In this document: piece after piece, positions 10,251 through 22,567 of the stretch | How the letters are laid out: the number at the start of each line of letters is the position of its first letter | Position numbering within the stretch: position 1 is the first letter of the stretch | Source: Sympetrum striolatum | Taxonomy: Eukaryota > Arthropoda > Insecta > Odonata > Libellulidae | Length of the DNA: 64,000 bases | NCBI GenBank assembly: GCA_947579665.1 | Contig: OX388349.1 | Location: 22,228,459 to 22,292,458, forward strand | Direction of reading: 5' to 3' | Program-made: the position numbers and the translations under genes | Notes under the pieces: model-generated | What the model was told of the DNA's origin: nothing | Database searches by the model: none | What the model saw: only the letters and a program-made list of their open reading frames with translations

Positions 10251-12474
10251 ATTTCACTTGAACGCCACGGAAATCTACGAAGTTATATTGTACAAATAAC
10301 CTTTAATTACTTTGTCCTAAGCGCTATTTATTTCCATGGTCCTAATATTGTCTTTATTCCGCCTTATTTCCTATTTCAAGTCTTCCTAGCTGAAGTTCCA
10401 ATACTTCTAATTCCTTACTGAAACTGGGATTTACTAGGTTACTGATAGACCAGCGAATATTATTGTAAATATCTGACTGAGGAAACGAGTAGTTTCTTCA
10501 TCTATTTTGCGAATGCAAGCTTTTTTACCGAATGTCATAAGAACTGTAAGGAAGCTATCTGAGGTTGTATAGTATACACATTGATTTTGCTGGTAATAGT
10601 AAGTCATCCAAAACAGTAAAGCTTTATTTCTTTCTCTCGTCTTGCCAACCACGATTAGATTCTATTTTTCATGCGATTTAACTTATTATATTTTCTAATG
10701 AAGTAGAGTGCGATGTAGAATAAAGTCATTGATATGGGTGTGAAACGTAGACTTTCAGAAAATAGAATATAAAAAATGTAAGCCTTTGAGGTGTGGGTGT
10801 GGCGTAGAATAGAGAAACTAAGTCAAGTCTGACTTATTCTATAGAAAAATAAGCACGGTAGTGCTAGAGAAGGACGAGGAAAAGAAGGTTTCAATTAAAG
10901 AAATTAAGCTTCGAAAAAGGAAATGATTTGCTCAAATATTGTGAGAAGAATTATAAATAAGGTAATTGAGGTTAGGATGCATGGGAAAAGTCAGAGGAGT
11001 AGAAGGAGGAAAACATTTTAGAAAAGTTTCCACGAAAAATGAGAATTGCTTTTGAAGAGGGAATGTCAGGGAACTTGAACCTACTGAAAGGTACACTAGG
11101 TACTAATGAAGTAAGAAGTTATGAATAACGACTAAGTTACTTTCTGGAGTAATTTGTTAGTCTAACATGGGTGAATGTACAAGTTTAACGAATGCTCCTA
11201 TCTTTGCATTTTTACTCATCGGATTGTATATTAGTCAATATTAATTTTCTCTTTATTTCTTGTAAATAAAATGCTACTGGAGGGTTATCTGTTTTTATAA
11301 GGAGCTGTTGTATGATATTTGAGTTAGAAGCTAAGATAACGAAAAAAACCAATTTTGGCAGAAGCAACAGAGTATCTCTCAAATGGCTCAATTTACCGTT
11401 TCCCAAACTTTTTGTGTGACCCTTTCGGACCAACGTAACCACCATTGGGTATCACTTATTCTGTTTTTTGGATAATTAAGAAGCCTCATCCAGTAACGTT
11501 TGGGGTCATTGCTTACATTATGAATTCCAGCACCTCCTCATCTCAACAGTTTTTGATAGAACTTTTCGAAGAGTTAATCTAGCTTCCGGTCAGTCATCCG
11601 CATTTATAAACCCCTCGGGCAGCTCCTAATCCATCTTTGAGTTGAATTCCGTGCACTTCTATACCACTTCTTTCTGCCACCGCTCTCGTTATCAGACTTA
11701 TTCTTCTTGGTCTCAGCCTATTTATCTTCCCAGTCCCGCTCCATCATTCTTTCCCTTTCTTGCTACGATTCTCCGCATTCCACTATATATCCTACGGCTC
11801 TCTCGTATCAAACCAGAGCGCATTTTTTCTGCCGTTTCTCCCCGGCGCTTGGTCGTTCCCTCCGTGGACGTGTGACGACTCTTGCTCCAAATGGCCGTCC
11901 GAGTGGTTTAACGAACGGATTCCCATACCCACCGCGGATCCATTAAGGGCCCCGCTCGCTTTTTATGGTTTTCCATTACGTCTTACGTGAGATTTGTGTT
12001 TGGAATCCTTTTTTCCGCGCTCCTGAATCAGGCTTTTACGGTTACGGTTCAAGTGGCGAAACTATATCTGTGCTTTATAGGGAGATATAACTTTTCCTAG
12101 CTGTTGCTTATGTCGTGTGGATTGCTTTCTCCGCGATATAGAAGTGGACGGCGGTGTACTCGAATTAATCTTGCCAGCAGGATTATAGTATGCGTAGATT
12201 TGGTACTGTATTGTTTGTAGTGATATGGGATCGATCGGTTATAAGCAGACTAATATTATAATTAATGTTCTACTTTTATAAATATCGAAAGTGAATTATT
12301 TTATTTTATGAAACAGTCGGTTAAGAGGATGATTTCAAGGTGTAAATTTAGTTGCGAATTGCTTACAAATCTTTTCGCAGCACTAGTTCCCGAAGTATCT
12401 CAGTGATCATAAATTAATATGCTTGAATTATTATTTTGTTAAATCCCAATGCTCTATTGATAGCGTTTTTAAGC
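10251..12474. other. Noncoding AT-rich DNA
   Basis: No gene or recognised repeat. The + strand at 10700-11150 is rich in A and G, and 11600-11990 is GC-richer with overlapping short open frames that do not resemble a protein family. Confidence 0.6.
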
Positions 12475-12552
12475 CGATTTTGAAAGGGAATGGATAGAAT
12501 TCTAGGTTTTGAAAACCAAGATCCCGTGTTCGAGTCTCGGCTATTCTGATAT
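12475..12552 (+). repeat. tRNA-like module with B-box match
   Basis: The sequence ends with GTGTTCGAGTCTCGGC, close to a pol III B box. About 25 bp upstream, GGTTTTGAAAACC could form an anticodon-like arm with a seven-base loop. GCCGA near 12473-12477 is complementary to TCGGC after the B box. These cues do not all fit one cloverleaf, so this is at best a degenerate tRNA or tRNA-derived SINE head. Confidence 0.3.
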
Positions 12553-15500
12553 TTTCATATCAAGGGCATGGTCGTTTGCGTTCTTCATCTCCGTTTGGTT
12601 CGTTAAAAAGTTATTGATACGAATGTAGACTGGTTTACTAGTATCCGTTTAATTTATGATAATATGAAACTGTCATAGCTCTCGCTCGGCGTAATATTGA
12701 AGTATCCATGATAAACAGATTATTTTTGTTACATCATTCGCTGAAATTACGAATTATCGCTCTGGAAGAAATAGTCTTTCTTCGTCCCAAAGATACGCGA
12801 GCGAGGTATTTTTCGCTTCCTTATCATCTTCGATGTTAAATATTACTTTATTATAACAGCGTCAATTTTTGGGATTCGATTGTTCATTTTTATTCAACTT
12901 GGGTTCATAATTTAGGGATTAGTTTGTTGCGGCTCTCCAAGGGATCCTATCTACATGCAACTGAAATATTAATACGTTTCTCATAATTCAACTCACTTAG
13001 TAATTAGGTTTGAATATTATGTATTTTTTCTAATAACGTCTTCAGTAATCAATTCCTAGTCTTTTCATAGATTTTAATTTTTGTTTTCTCGTTGGAGATT
13101 ATCTCCATTAGTCACTCCGTCAATCCGTTTTATTCCCACCATTTCTATTGCTTCTTATATGCTCTTCTCCGCTCCTATTAAAGCAAAATTCTTAAACATT
13201 AAATTTAAAGAAAGAAAATTTGGAACATGGCTGTTAATGAATTAGAGGTTTGAAATCCCCAAAGCCATAAAGACAGCTTTTGGAATTTCATACCTTTAAT
13301 AAAGGTAAAGTCAGATATTTTTGGAAACTTGTTGATTGAATCTCTTTAATATTTCTCTGCCTCCTATTTTACAGACATATTAGTTATGAACAAATTCAAT
13401 TGTAAACTATAGAAGTACCAGATCTAGTTAAAAATGTTACGATAAAAAGATTATGTTTGTACACCATCTCCATCAATTTACAATTAATAATTTTCCAGTA
13501 GTAAACATACTTCGATGTATATACGAAGCTACCCGAGTATTTACAGAGTATTTCACGAATCGTAGTCCGTAGTAAATCCCAGCGTAGCTCTCTTGAATCC
13601 TGTTTTACGCCACGTTGTGGGCTTTACTGGTATGAAGCGTATCTTGCGCAAGACTTCTTGTGACCTTGCGTAGATCCGCAGTCCCTTTCTCCAGCCCGAG
13701 GTTCTCTCTTGGGGGAACCCCGACTCAGAATTCTGAATAATGCCTCCCGTCGTAAAGTCACTGTATATAAAGAAGAACACTTCTGACGAAGCGCGTGCAT
13801 GCTGCGCGTTAGAACGAAACTTTGGGTCCTTGGAGAAATCGTCGGAGGAGAATTTTTTCTATATAAGATACGTGTAGTATATAAATTTCATCTATTTGAA
13901 GGAAAACTCGACGGAAATAGGGTTATGAAGAAATATCCTTGCAGAGGAAATCCTTATGAAGAACTCTACGTTGAAGTTTCAGTACAATAGCGTTCATTCC
14001 CGGTTATATGTGAATATTGCGAAGAACTTGATTTTTTCTGCGACTAAATCTACATTCACTGTTGGAATTCGCATTGATATGTGATCATCAATGTATTGAA
14101 AATTGAATTATGTAGCTCAGGAATATTGAAAAAGAATGAAACCAAATTCGCTGTAGTTTTAAAATGAAACTCTCCGGTTTATTTAGTAGAATAGAAGCTA
14201 TTTGCTCTCTGTTTCTCAGTGGTTAAAAATTGTCGTACAATCTTTCGAGAGTGACTGCAATTTTTTAAGCTTTATTTTTGAAATGCATCCCTTCTGAAAT
14301 TATTTCATTGTAGACCGCATCTAGAATAACCTTTTTTCCAGAATTAATAGTTTTGTGGCTGTAAAGGAAAAGAAATGACCCTCACAAATGAGTTTCCATT
14401 AGTAAAAGACGCATAAAAATAAATTTAAGAGAAACTTAATTAATTTCAGCAAAATATATATCCTTATGGAGTTTTTGTAGCTAAATTTTCATTATTTTTT
14501 CCTCTTATCCTCGATAAGGTTTATTTCTGTATATATCTGCATTACTCATTGTCCTTTTAAATTGAAATTTTTTAAAAATTCTGTAGAATTCTCCTTTCCC
14601 CTTGGCACAAAACGGCATGCATCCCTGGTAAAAAGAGCAAATAATGAATATTGTATTTTCACTTGTCTAATCCCTGCGGGTTTAAACTTGATAAAAATTC
14701 TTTCGGAGAAATAATATAAGACCGACCTATATTCTCCTTCGATCTCGGCATTAATTCACATTTCAGAACCGTAGATTTTTTCGCCTCTCTCGATTCCAGA
14801 TGCGACCGAAATATCCTATCCCTCTTTCCTTGAGAAAAGGGTAGCTAATTATGCTTCAAAGGCTTTTTAGAGCTCCTTCTTCCCTTTCGGACATTGAGAA
14901 CGTCTTTTCACAATTAGCTTTCACACACCATGTGGAAGTGGAATCCTTTTTTCTTGCCTCCGCTCCTTTCTTCACCACTCGAAGATCGTCGGAGCATGAG
15001 CTTTCACGCCCACTTTGATCCTCCTCGCTAATTTGCATTTTCGCATCGGAAATCACGAACGGTGCCCGAAACTATCTCTTTCAATCTCGCGGAGGCCTTT
15101 CATCAGAGGTCGCGGGACGCGTTAAAGATGGTTCCCCAAGGCACGTTCGTAGGTCCCATTTCTTTAGCGTCGGATACGTCACTCTCTACTTTTGTCATCT
15201 TCGACGCTCGGCTGTTTTTTTCGCTCGTTACGTTTGATGGGCTTGTTAGGTGATTTTCGCTTTGCGTTTCGGTGAACTGCCTCGAGGTGTCTGTACGGGT
15301 GCTCGTTATGTCGAATCCCGGGGAACTTTTAATTTCGTTTGCGCGTAGGCCTGTGAATGAGCGATAATTTGAGAGCAATTCCGAAAAACCTGTCAAAGTT
15401 TGTGCGCGATTACTATAATTAATCCAAGGTCTGCTCAAGTGTCGATTGGAAGCGGGACTTTCGCGACAATTCCCCCAATTCCTCTTCCCAAAAAGTGCTA

Positions 15501-17526
15501 TCGGATATATTTCGTCATTGGTACCGATGTTCCAAATGCTTGTAAAATTATTGTTTTTATTTTTTAGCCTTTTTATCGTTTATTTCTATCTTTACAATTA
15601 TAAGATAATCGGTCATTTCCTTTGGTTCAACTTTTTCGTGTTTTATTATGACAATTTAAAATTGTTTAAAAACTTTTACTATTTTATTTAATGCTCTTGG
15701 AAATTCTATAATAATTATCGTGGGAACGTCATACCTATTTGTTGGGCCAAATATAACTCCATTACTTTAATTTTATGTGTTTGTACTGCGATAGGAAGTG
15801 GGACATGTGGAATTATAAATTAATGTGATGAAGCTTAATTTCGTGGAATTTCGCTCAAATATCCTAAGAAAAATGACATCCTCTGGTGTCCAAAAGACAA
15901 GAAAGCTGGTCGTTGTAATTAACTTTTGGTGGAATATAGTCAGTGTTCTCTCTTTGAAAATTCGTGGAATTTGCGTATGAGAAAGGTGAAAAATAAACCT
16001 AAATATTTATAGAAAAGATACAGAATGTAGTTGATTGTTCTTAGGAAGATAAAGATACAATAAAATGTTATTCTAACACCTAAATGTTATTGACTTGAGA
16101 ATTTAGAGCAAAACAGTTGGTGTCGTTACGTTTAACTTAACAATGATATTTCTATTTTTTATTAAGAGGAAAACACTTTACATCCGTTTTAATTTAATAA
16201 TATTATATAATTTCATGTAGGATTATCGATGTTTAATCTCACGTAAATTCAGAAATTAATACTATTACAAAACTTTCACGATGTAAATTTTGTGAAAGCA
16301 GAAACGAGAATACAATATAGTTAACAGATGATAAATCGTTAAATGAATAAAAAAAATATTCAGGAGAAAATTCGGCAAAGAAATTTTGTGCGGCGTAATT
16401 AAAGGGAATAGATCGCTAATTATAAATTGGAGGAAGGTAATTAGCTTAGAAGACAAAGAGTTAAGCCGAGAAAGGTTGAGGGATGAAATTTGCTGGAGGT
16501 TATTTGACAGGTCGAAATAGAAAGGGGCCTATGAATTTTATAGGGGTAAACAAAAGCTACCACAAACTGGAATACAAATGATGATTATCCGCAGGAAAGC
16601 GCTATCCGGAAAGTGCGGTTTCACAGGGAGGGCATTCCTTTTAACTTTTAATCTTTCTTTGCCTTGTGGAAACTAATACAGTTAACTTCTTCCGAATTAA
16701 TGAGACGATTTAGAGTTTGCGGTAAATGGGATTTGAAACCTTATCGATCCTATAGGTTGGAACCAGTTTCTCGCTTGTTAATTACATATTTTGTAACTTG
16801 TTAGTTGCAATTCCTTTTTGAGCTTTTACGTCCTTAAACGAACTTCCGAGGCACGTCTCTTGTTTTAATTTAATGTGTTAATTACTTATAATTAATCTAT
16901 TTTAATCTATGCGGCATGTTAAGCACGATTAAACTTTTTTATTTTTATTATAGTTTTTCGTCGCAATAATTTAGATCTTCTTGAAAATTTTGTTAATTAG
17001 GAAAGTATTGAAAATTATGTTCATTAAGAAACGGACGGTAATTCTTAAAAGTTTTTGATATCGGAGAACTATATGGTCTTGCATCGTTATGTTTCTTAAT
17101 ACACCAGGTTTTCTTAAGTTATCTCCTGCAAAAATCCCGGATATTCAGAAAATTCACTATTAACCATGGACAGTTAGATTTCGAAAATATAATGACGGTT
17201 TTCTGAATCTTTTGTCATTTACTTTTAAAGGTTAGGTTTATTTTTCCATTCAAAATGTTTACTGAGAAATGCTTTTTTTAATTGTGTCTGATATTATGTA
17301 TGAGAATAATGTAATGGTTACGTAATTGATTATCAATAAGATTATTAGATAGAGGTGTAATTCCTTAGATTATTTTGGAAATAATAATTTTACTTTGAAT
17401 TTAATTGATAAATATAATATTGTTATTGCTTTTAAAGTCAATAGTTTCCATTTGTTACTGCCATTTTGGCCCGAACTGCTTCCCTATGCACGTAATCCTC
17501 TAAAAATAATTCAATTCAGACCACTC
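12553..17526. other. Noncoding AT-rich DNA
   Basis: No gene supported. A hairpin at 13241-13300 is listed separately. GC-richer islands at 13550-13830 and 15060-15440 open frames of 75 and 111 codons on the minus strand, also partly open on the plus strand, without recognisable domains. The rest is AT-rich with no structure seen. Confidence 0.6.
13241..13300. repeat. Imperfect 25-bp hairpin
   Basis: The left arm 13241-13265 is complementary to the right arm 13276-13300 in 21 of 25 positions, around a 10-base loop. The arms begin ATTAGAGGTT and end ACCTTTAAT. The size would suit a small foldback element or a precursor-microRNA-like stem. Expression cannot be judged from the sequence. Confidence 0.6.
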
Positions 17527-17710
17527 GCATTCTTTCTCCAACAATGGTATGTATAATTGTGCTCTCAACAGTTCTAACCTCTTATTTACGAATCCTCTTT
17601 CCTCCTTTGCCTCTGTTTCTATTTATTTCACTATCATGTACACAAAGCACATGATGTGTTTTACGATTGTAAATTGTTTATATTTTCATTTGTCACTCTT
17701 GGACATGGTC
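17527..17710 (+). repeat. Diverged direct duplication, copy A
   Basis: Shares GCATTCTTTCTCCAAC at the start, AGTTCTAACCTC / AATTCTGACCTC in the middle, ACAAAGCACA with ATGTGTTTTA, TGTAAATTGT and TTGGACA near the end with 18045-18225, in the same order and orientation. The copies are 518 bp apart and clearly diverged. It is a local duplication or two copies of an unknown repeat. Confidence 0.7.
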
Positions 17711-18044
17711 ATAGAATTACGGATAATTAGATTTTGAATATAGGTATTATGCAGGTTTCCTACATCTTTGATTATTAATTTTTAAATATCAGCTTTGATA
17801 TTTTCTTCGGATAGTTTCTGAGAGGTACCATTATCGTCTTCTTGTGCTGTCTGACTTAAAGTATACCTATGCATTATATTCTGGGTATTTAAATGATTCG
17901 ATAATACAGAAGTATAAAAACGTAGCATTTTTGAGAAAAATTTTTTAAACTTTGAATTTATTCAAGATAATAAATTTCGTACAGCAAAGTTGGTCCTGTC
18001 TACTTGGAAAAGTTTTCCAATATGTTTTTTATCTCTTAGCAATT

Positions 18045-18225
18045 GCATTCTTTCTCCAACAAGTGTAATACATAAATCAAGATCTGCTCTTACCAATTCT
18101 GACCTCTCTTTCCTGCATTTGTCGCTTTCCTCTTTATTTCGTTTTCATTCGCACAAAGCACACAATGTGTTTTAAGTTTGTAAATTGTGTACATTTTCAC
18201 TCGACACTTTCTTTGGACACGGTTC
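18045..18225 (+). repeat. Diverged direct duplication, copy B
   Basis: Partner of 17527-17710 with collinear matches throughout, including the shared start block GCATTCTTTCTCCAAC. No terminal inverted repeat or coding frame links it to a known element. Confidence 0.7.
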
Positions 18226-19218
18226 GCGCAAGGTCTTTAAACCCCCCGGCGTCACACAATTTTTTCTTTTATCAAATGGAATACGTTAACCGAGTATCAT
18301 TAACACGAGGCATGTTTTTCGTTTATAACGAGCATTGCGGAGATTCGCAGCGGAGCTCAACGTCAGAGCGTTCTAAATTTTAACGAAGTGCCCTCTCCTT
18401 TTTCATTCCGGGAAATTTAATTCCCCTTCCTGATATGATACAACCACGAAAATGAAGATTAAAACTCCACACCCGACCGGTCTTATCTCCAGCCTTTCTC
18501 GCCACTTAATGAAATCCTAATGATACAGCGGCCCTTCCCTCCGACATTTGCGCTTTTCGTGCTTCAGGTATTTCTGTCGCTCCTTTGCGCCTCTCTGTCA
18601 TTGTTTTAATAGTTTATCTCCGTTCCTTTGAGGAAAGATTGCAAAAACTGACCTCCTGATTCAACAACACCAAGTGACCTCCTGGCACAGTAATCCCGAG
18701 CCATATTTATAATCTGACCCGGTGAGATATGAATACTTACGAAGGTTGCAATTATGATCCTCTAGTTGATGCATAATGTAATTATTTTATTATCAGTGGA
18801 AGAAGTTTTAAATATGTACAACTCATTAGGTTTAAAATGGCGGTAATCGAAAATCTTCAGAAGGCTGTACAATGTACAAAAACTTTTATTTAATTAGTTC
18901 TAAATTAATTCGCCTCCTATTCTGGTCCCATAGGAGTTATCTCTGCCCTATACAGAGGCATATAAGTGACATATTGAGGCTAGAGGGACAGTTTTAGTTG
19001 AAAATGACATATCTTATTCCAAAACAATATTCGAAATTTTTAACCGAACTAGAATTTTAGACAATTTTAACGTTTATTGCTGAAATTTTGAAACTTCGAC
19101 GTAAACATTCTCACAAAAGATAATACATATTTGATTTGGAAAGAAAATTATATATGTAATGTGGGTGTTCCACTATTGCCAGGTATTACATTTCCACCAG
19201 AAAAAAATACCAAACAAC
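18226..19218. other. Noncoding DNA
   Basis: A mixed AT-rich stretch with a GC-richer part at 18230-18700. No gene, RNA gene or repeat recognised. Confidence 0.55.
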
Positions 19219-19593
19219 CCACCCTACTGTCTAACCAACATCCGTAAGATTTCTGTATATTTTGCATATTTTGACGAATTTTGGCGAACTAATTATCCAT
19301 TTTCCTTGATTCAAACGTACTAAATCTTTAATATTAAGCAACAACAACCAAACCAATAATATGTACTTCTTTGCCATTAAATCACTTCGGAAACATTGAG
19401 AAACCATCAGCAAAAAATGCAAATATTTGACATTTTTCAGAAAAATTTATAATTTTTACCAAAATTCGCAGCCTCAGAACATAATCTGATCGAGCTGAAA
19501 TTTTTTATATGTTATAAGGACCACCAACCACAACTTTAAGCACTTGCCGTCGACGGATTTCGAAAAAAACGTTTTTTCGATCCACCCTACTGT
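19219..19593 (-). repeat. Segment bounded by 12-bp direct repeats CCACCCTACTGT
   Basis: CCACCCTACTGT occurs at 19219-19230 and 19582-19593 in the same orientation. On the minus strand each reads ACAGTAGGGTGG and is followed by a T-rich tract. Near the right copy is a near-palindrome of A and T runs (about 19561-19579). The layout suggests two terminus-like sequences of one DNA-transposon family, either tandem or nested, but no inverted partner was found. The internal minus-strand frame of 63 codons looks noncoding. Confidence 0.4.
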
Positions 19594-20029
19594 GCATTCT
19601 ACTATTTCATACAACAAATAAAGTAATGTTAGTGCAAAAATATTACCAATTAACGAATATGATTTACTATTTCCAATATTTAAGTTAGGTGTGTAATTAG
19701 GAGTAAATCTAACTGCTTAATTATTAATATTCTTCACTTAGTATTTACAATTTCGCATTTTACTCATTTCACAAATCCTTTCATTTATATTCATAAATTA
19801 ATTGCAGTAAGTTGTTCAAGTTCAAAAATGCTTCAGATAAATTGTTAGATTCTATTATTCCACGATTCTGAAAAAAAATATTTACATATATCTGTCCTTT
19901 GTTTAAGAGTGGAAATAATATTTATATTCCTCTCTTCGTAACTAATCTGTGTCTTATCTATGTATATGAAGTACTAACATAAAAATGAACTTAAATATAA
20001 AATTTACAGCTTAGGAAAAGGTGTAGCAT
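19594..20029. other. Noncoding AT-rich DNA
   Basis: Nothing recognised. A strongly AT-rich stretch without coherent reading frames. Confidence 0.6.
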
Positions 20030-20078
20030 GCTGTCCTAGCAACTCCGAGGTTCTGGGTTCCAGCCCTGGATAGGATAT
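20030..20078 (+). repeat. tRNA-like module with B-box match
   Basis: TCTGGGTTCCAGCCCTGG near 20051-20069 matches the pol III B box in its GGTTCNANYCC core and can form a T-arm-like stem. GTAGCATGCTGTCCTAGC lies upstream where the anticodon and D arms of a tRNA would be. This may be a decayed tRNA-derived SINE head. It ends about 10 bp before the miniature element at 20088. Confidence 0.35.
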
Positions 20079-20087
20079 ATAGTTATG

Positions 20088-20168
20088 TACACACCTGGCC
20101 TTAATTAACGCACCACCGGTCGTTAGGATCGCTAGGGATGTGGTGCGTTAATTTTGGCCAGGACTGTA
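20088..20168. mobile_element. 81-bp Tc1/mariner-like miniature inverted-repeat element, copy 1
   Basis: The element starts and ends with TA (the Tc1/mariner target dinucleotide) and is almost entirely two inverted arms around CGTTAGGATCGCTAGGG. The arms follow the pattern ACTCCTGGCC, TTAATTAACGC / AATTTTGGCC, with CACCACC against GGTGGTG. A second copy of identical length lies at 22487-22567. The TACA...TGTA ends with GGCC and AAAATTAACGC resemble Tc1-family termini. It has no coding capacity and would depend on a transposase elsewhere. Confidence 0.75.
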
Positions 20169-21130
20169 CGTGCGTGACTAAAGAATTCAATTTAAAATCG
20201 TTCTCTATAGACTTATTCCCCTTATAAATTCGTCATTATTATTTAAAGCATAGTGCTTCGGATTATTTTTGGAAATGCAAATAGTTATGTTAAATCACGG
20301 AAACACAATTGTCACAGTGACAGCTTAGGATATGAATCATTAATGGGCCCTATAAAATAAAACAATATGTCTAATCATACATCGTTTCGCCTTATGAAAA
20401 TATATGTCACTGCCGCACAACCGCTCTCTATTATTTAATCAGTGTCAACAGGTGAACAGCCGAATTGCGATGGCGTTTGAATCAATTTAAGTTAATAATG
20501 ACCAGTTTTTATCTATCCAATACGTCCTTTGTTGGAATGTAGCGGAATTTAAATCCGTTTAATGAACGCGAAAAATTGGGTCAGCCAAACAAAGCTCTCT
20601 TGTTATGAAGCATTTGGAACGAATTCCGTGTACATGAATAACGAGCAATTTTAAGTATTTATCGGTTTACCCTGATGATTGTTAGCGGCTACTTAGGACC
20701 TAAAAATATATAAATTACGTAGCTCGCGAATTGGTTTTTCATGGAAAAAAATTTTGCTAAGAACACAAACGATCACAGTTGCTGTATATTCAAATCTGGA
20801 GTAAAAATGAATGCAACCTTTTATACGTCGGTAATTAACATTTACGACTGACTATTTTCGAAATTCTGCCTAGTTAATAACCACAATCATGGGTTATTTT
20901 GTCGCACGATTAAAGTCTTCATTTTTTGGGATGATTTTGAAGATGATATGATATTTTTGGAAGATTCTATTTTTCCCTTTATTTTAGCGGTTTATAACTA
21001 TCTATGCATTTTTGAGAGATATACAGTAAAATGAATTATGATAGAAATAGTTTCTCCATTAAATTATGTCCCATCATTAGTTACGGTAAGTAACAAAAAC
21101 TTTGTGAGTCATATCATATTTTATAAACGG
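20169..21130. other. Noncoding AT-rich DNA
   Basis: No gene or repeat recognised between the miniature element and the foldback at 21131. Confidence 0.6.
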
Positions 21131-21282
21131 ATTTAATGAAAATTGTGACTGCAAACTTTGAAAAATTCCACAAAATTAAAAATAAACTATTTATTTTCAG
21201 GCCTTCGTTGAGGGTGGTTTTATGAGTGTTTTTTAAATTCGTGGAATTTTTCAAAGTTTTGCTGTTAAAATTTTTATTAAAT
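21131..21282. mobile_element. Foldback element with ~50-bp inverted arms
   Basis: The left arm (21131-21182) and right arm (21230-21282) are inverted copies with few mismatches and small indels. Both contain CTTTGAAAAATTCCAC or its complement, flanked by ATTTAAT and AAAATT blocks. The arms enclose about 48 bp. There is no coding capacity. This is the form of a nonautonomous foldback or MITE. Its superfamily is unknown because the outer ends are diffuse and no target-site duplication is evident. Confidence 0.6.
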
Positions 21283-22486
21283 TATGAAGAGATTCCATCT
21301 GATATAGCTTGATAAATGTCCTTTTGTAAATAATTAAGTGTAGAAATTAAAATTATCAAGTATGAAAGTAGTTAAAGTTTAGGAATCTTCGGTTTATTAC
21401 ATGCCTTCATAGAAAGTCGAAATTTTCTCGATATTTTGTATGAAAACCTTACGGTTGGTAACTTTGTCGTAGGGAATTTATGTGACATGACATCGCTCGT
21501 TATGGTAAGTGACAGCAAGAGCTCCTTTTTGCAGCCTCTCCAACACACGAATGGGTTTCCTTTATACCCCTTTTGTCGGTCCGTGTTAAAAGACTCCGAT
21601 GCGCTCCTTTCGCCGAGCTCATTCCTTCTTTCTAATCTCCTTTGTATTTCTTCGCTTAAATTTTGGCGCTCGGCGTTGTTTCTCCTCTCCGTTTTTTTCG
21701 CCGCGCATTTTTCATCCGCTGCGCTTTTTTTTCGCCACGCCATGACAGTCGAATGGCGCTTAAAGGAGTCATTCGCGGGCGAAGAGATAGCGGCGGGAAT
21801 CGGCCCTCTTAACTATTCTGGCCCGTTGGCGTGGTCCTCGCATTTTCGTTATCTCAGTGTGTTTCGCGTGACGGAAGAGTGGATACCACGGTGTCCCGTA
21901 TGGATTGCGCTGTCTAAGTTTGTCGCACCTCGTTATTCTTCGTCCTGCGAATGAATATGCCTCTCGGGTGGGTTTCGGTAATCCATGTGGGTGCCACGTT
22001 TAGCTTTCAAGTTTAAGTTTGCAATTTCAGAATGTGCCGGATACTCCTTTCTTCCGTTGTATTTTCCTTTTATTGTCAGGCACCTAGATTTCACTCTACA
22101 GTGCTTCTTATATTTAGTATTTAGAAGCAGTACAGTGAGACAGAATACCAACATTTGTAATTTATTCCCTGATTAATGAATCATATATAATTAGCGCAAG
22201 ATAAAATAAATAAAACCTTATACCACGAATACTCCCATTTACTTCTGTGTTTCTAGAATAATGTATAATTTATTTTTTCTCAAATGTTAAGATGAAGTTC
22301 CACCAAGTGAAGGCCGAAGTGATTGGATTTACTCGTTGATAGTTTGATAATGATGTTCTTACTGGAGCATACTATATATTCATTTATGACCGTATCTGCC
22401 GATTGAGGGTTTTTCCAAACATTATACCGCATAAAAGACTAACGGTTACTTCTAACATTATCCTGATATCCTTATTTGCGTTTATG
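21283..22486. other. Noncoding DNA with a GC-richer island
   Basis: The 21430-21960 island is open for 172 codons on the plus strand and 123 on the minus. Neither translation shows a domain, signal peptide or convincing start, and there is no splice-bounded segment with coding character. Treated as noncoding. Confidence 0.5.
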
Positions 22487-22567
22487 TACAGTCCTGGCCA
22501 AAATTAACGCAGCACCGGCCGTAAGGATCGCTAGGTAGGTGCTGCGTTAATTTTGGCCAGGAGTGTA
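22487..22567. mobile_element. 81-bp Tc1/mariner-like miniature element, copy 2
   Basis: The better-preserved copy. The left arm CAGTCCTGGCCAAAATTAAC continues into GCAGCACC. The right arm reads GGTGCTGCGTTAATTTTGGC and ends CAGGAGTGTA, so the two are inverted over about 28 bp. The centre GGCCGTAAGGATCGCTAGGTA matches copy 1. Flanking bases are also shared with copy 1 (TTATG before, CGTG and GT after), so the true element may be slightly longer than TA to TA. Confidence 0.8.

Noticed and set aside
12475..12552. A functional serine tRNA gene with a UGA anticodon
   Set aside because: The anticodon-like loop and B box are present, but the acceptor and T stems cannot both form and the serine variable arm is absent.
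13766..13775. TATATAAAG as a promoter
   Set aside because: No initiator at a suitable distance and no downstream coding exon on either strand.
15103..15438. 111-codon minus frame
   Set aside because: Ser/Thr/Asn-rich, no recognisable motif, and the opposite strand is also partly open.
21436..21954. 172-codon + strand frame (and 123-codon minus frame)
   Set aside because: Both strands are open, the translation is compositionally odd, and no family or splice structure supports either.
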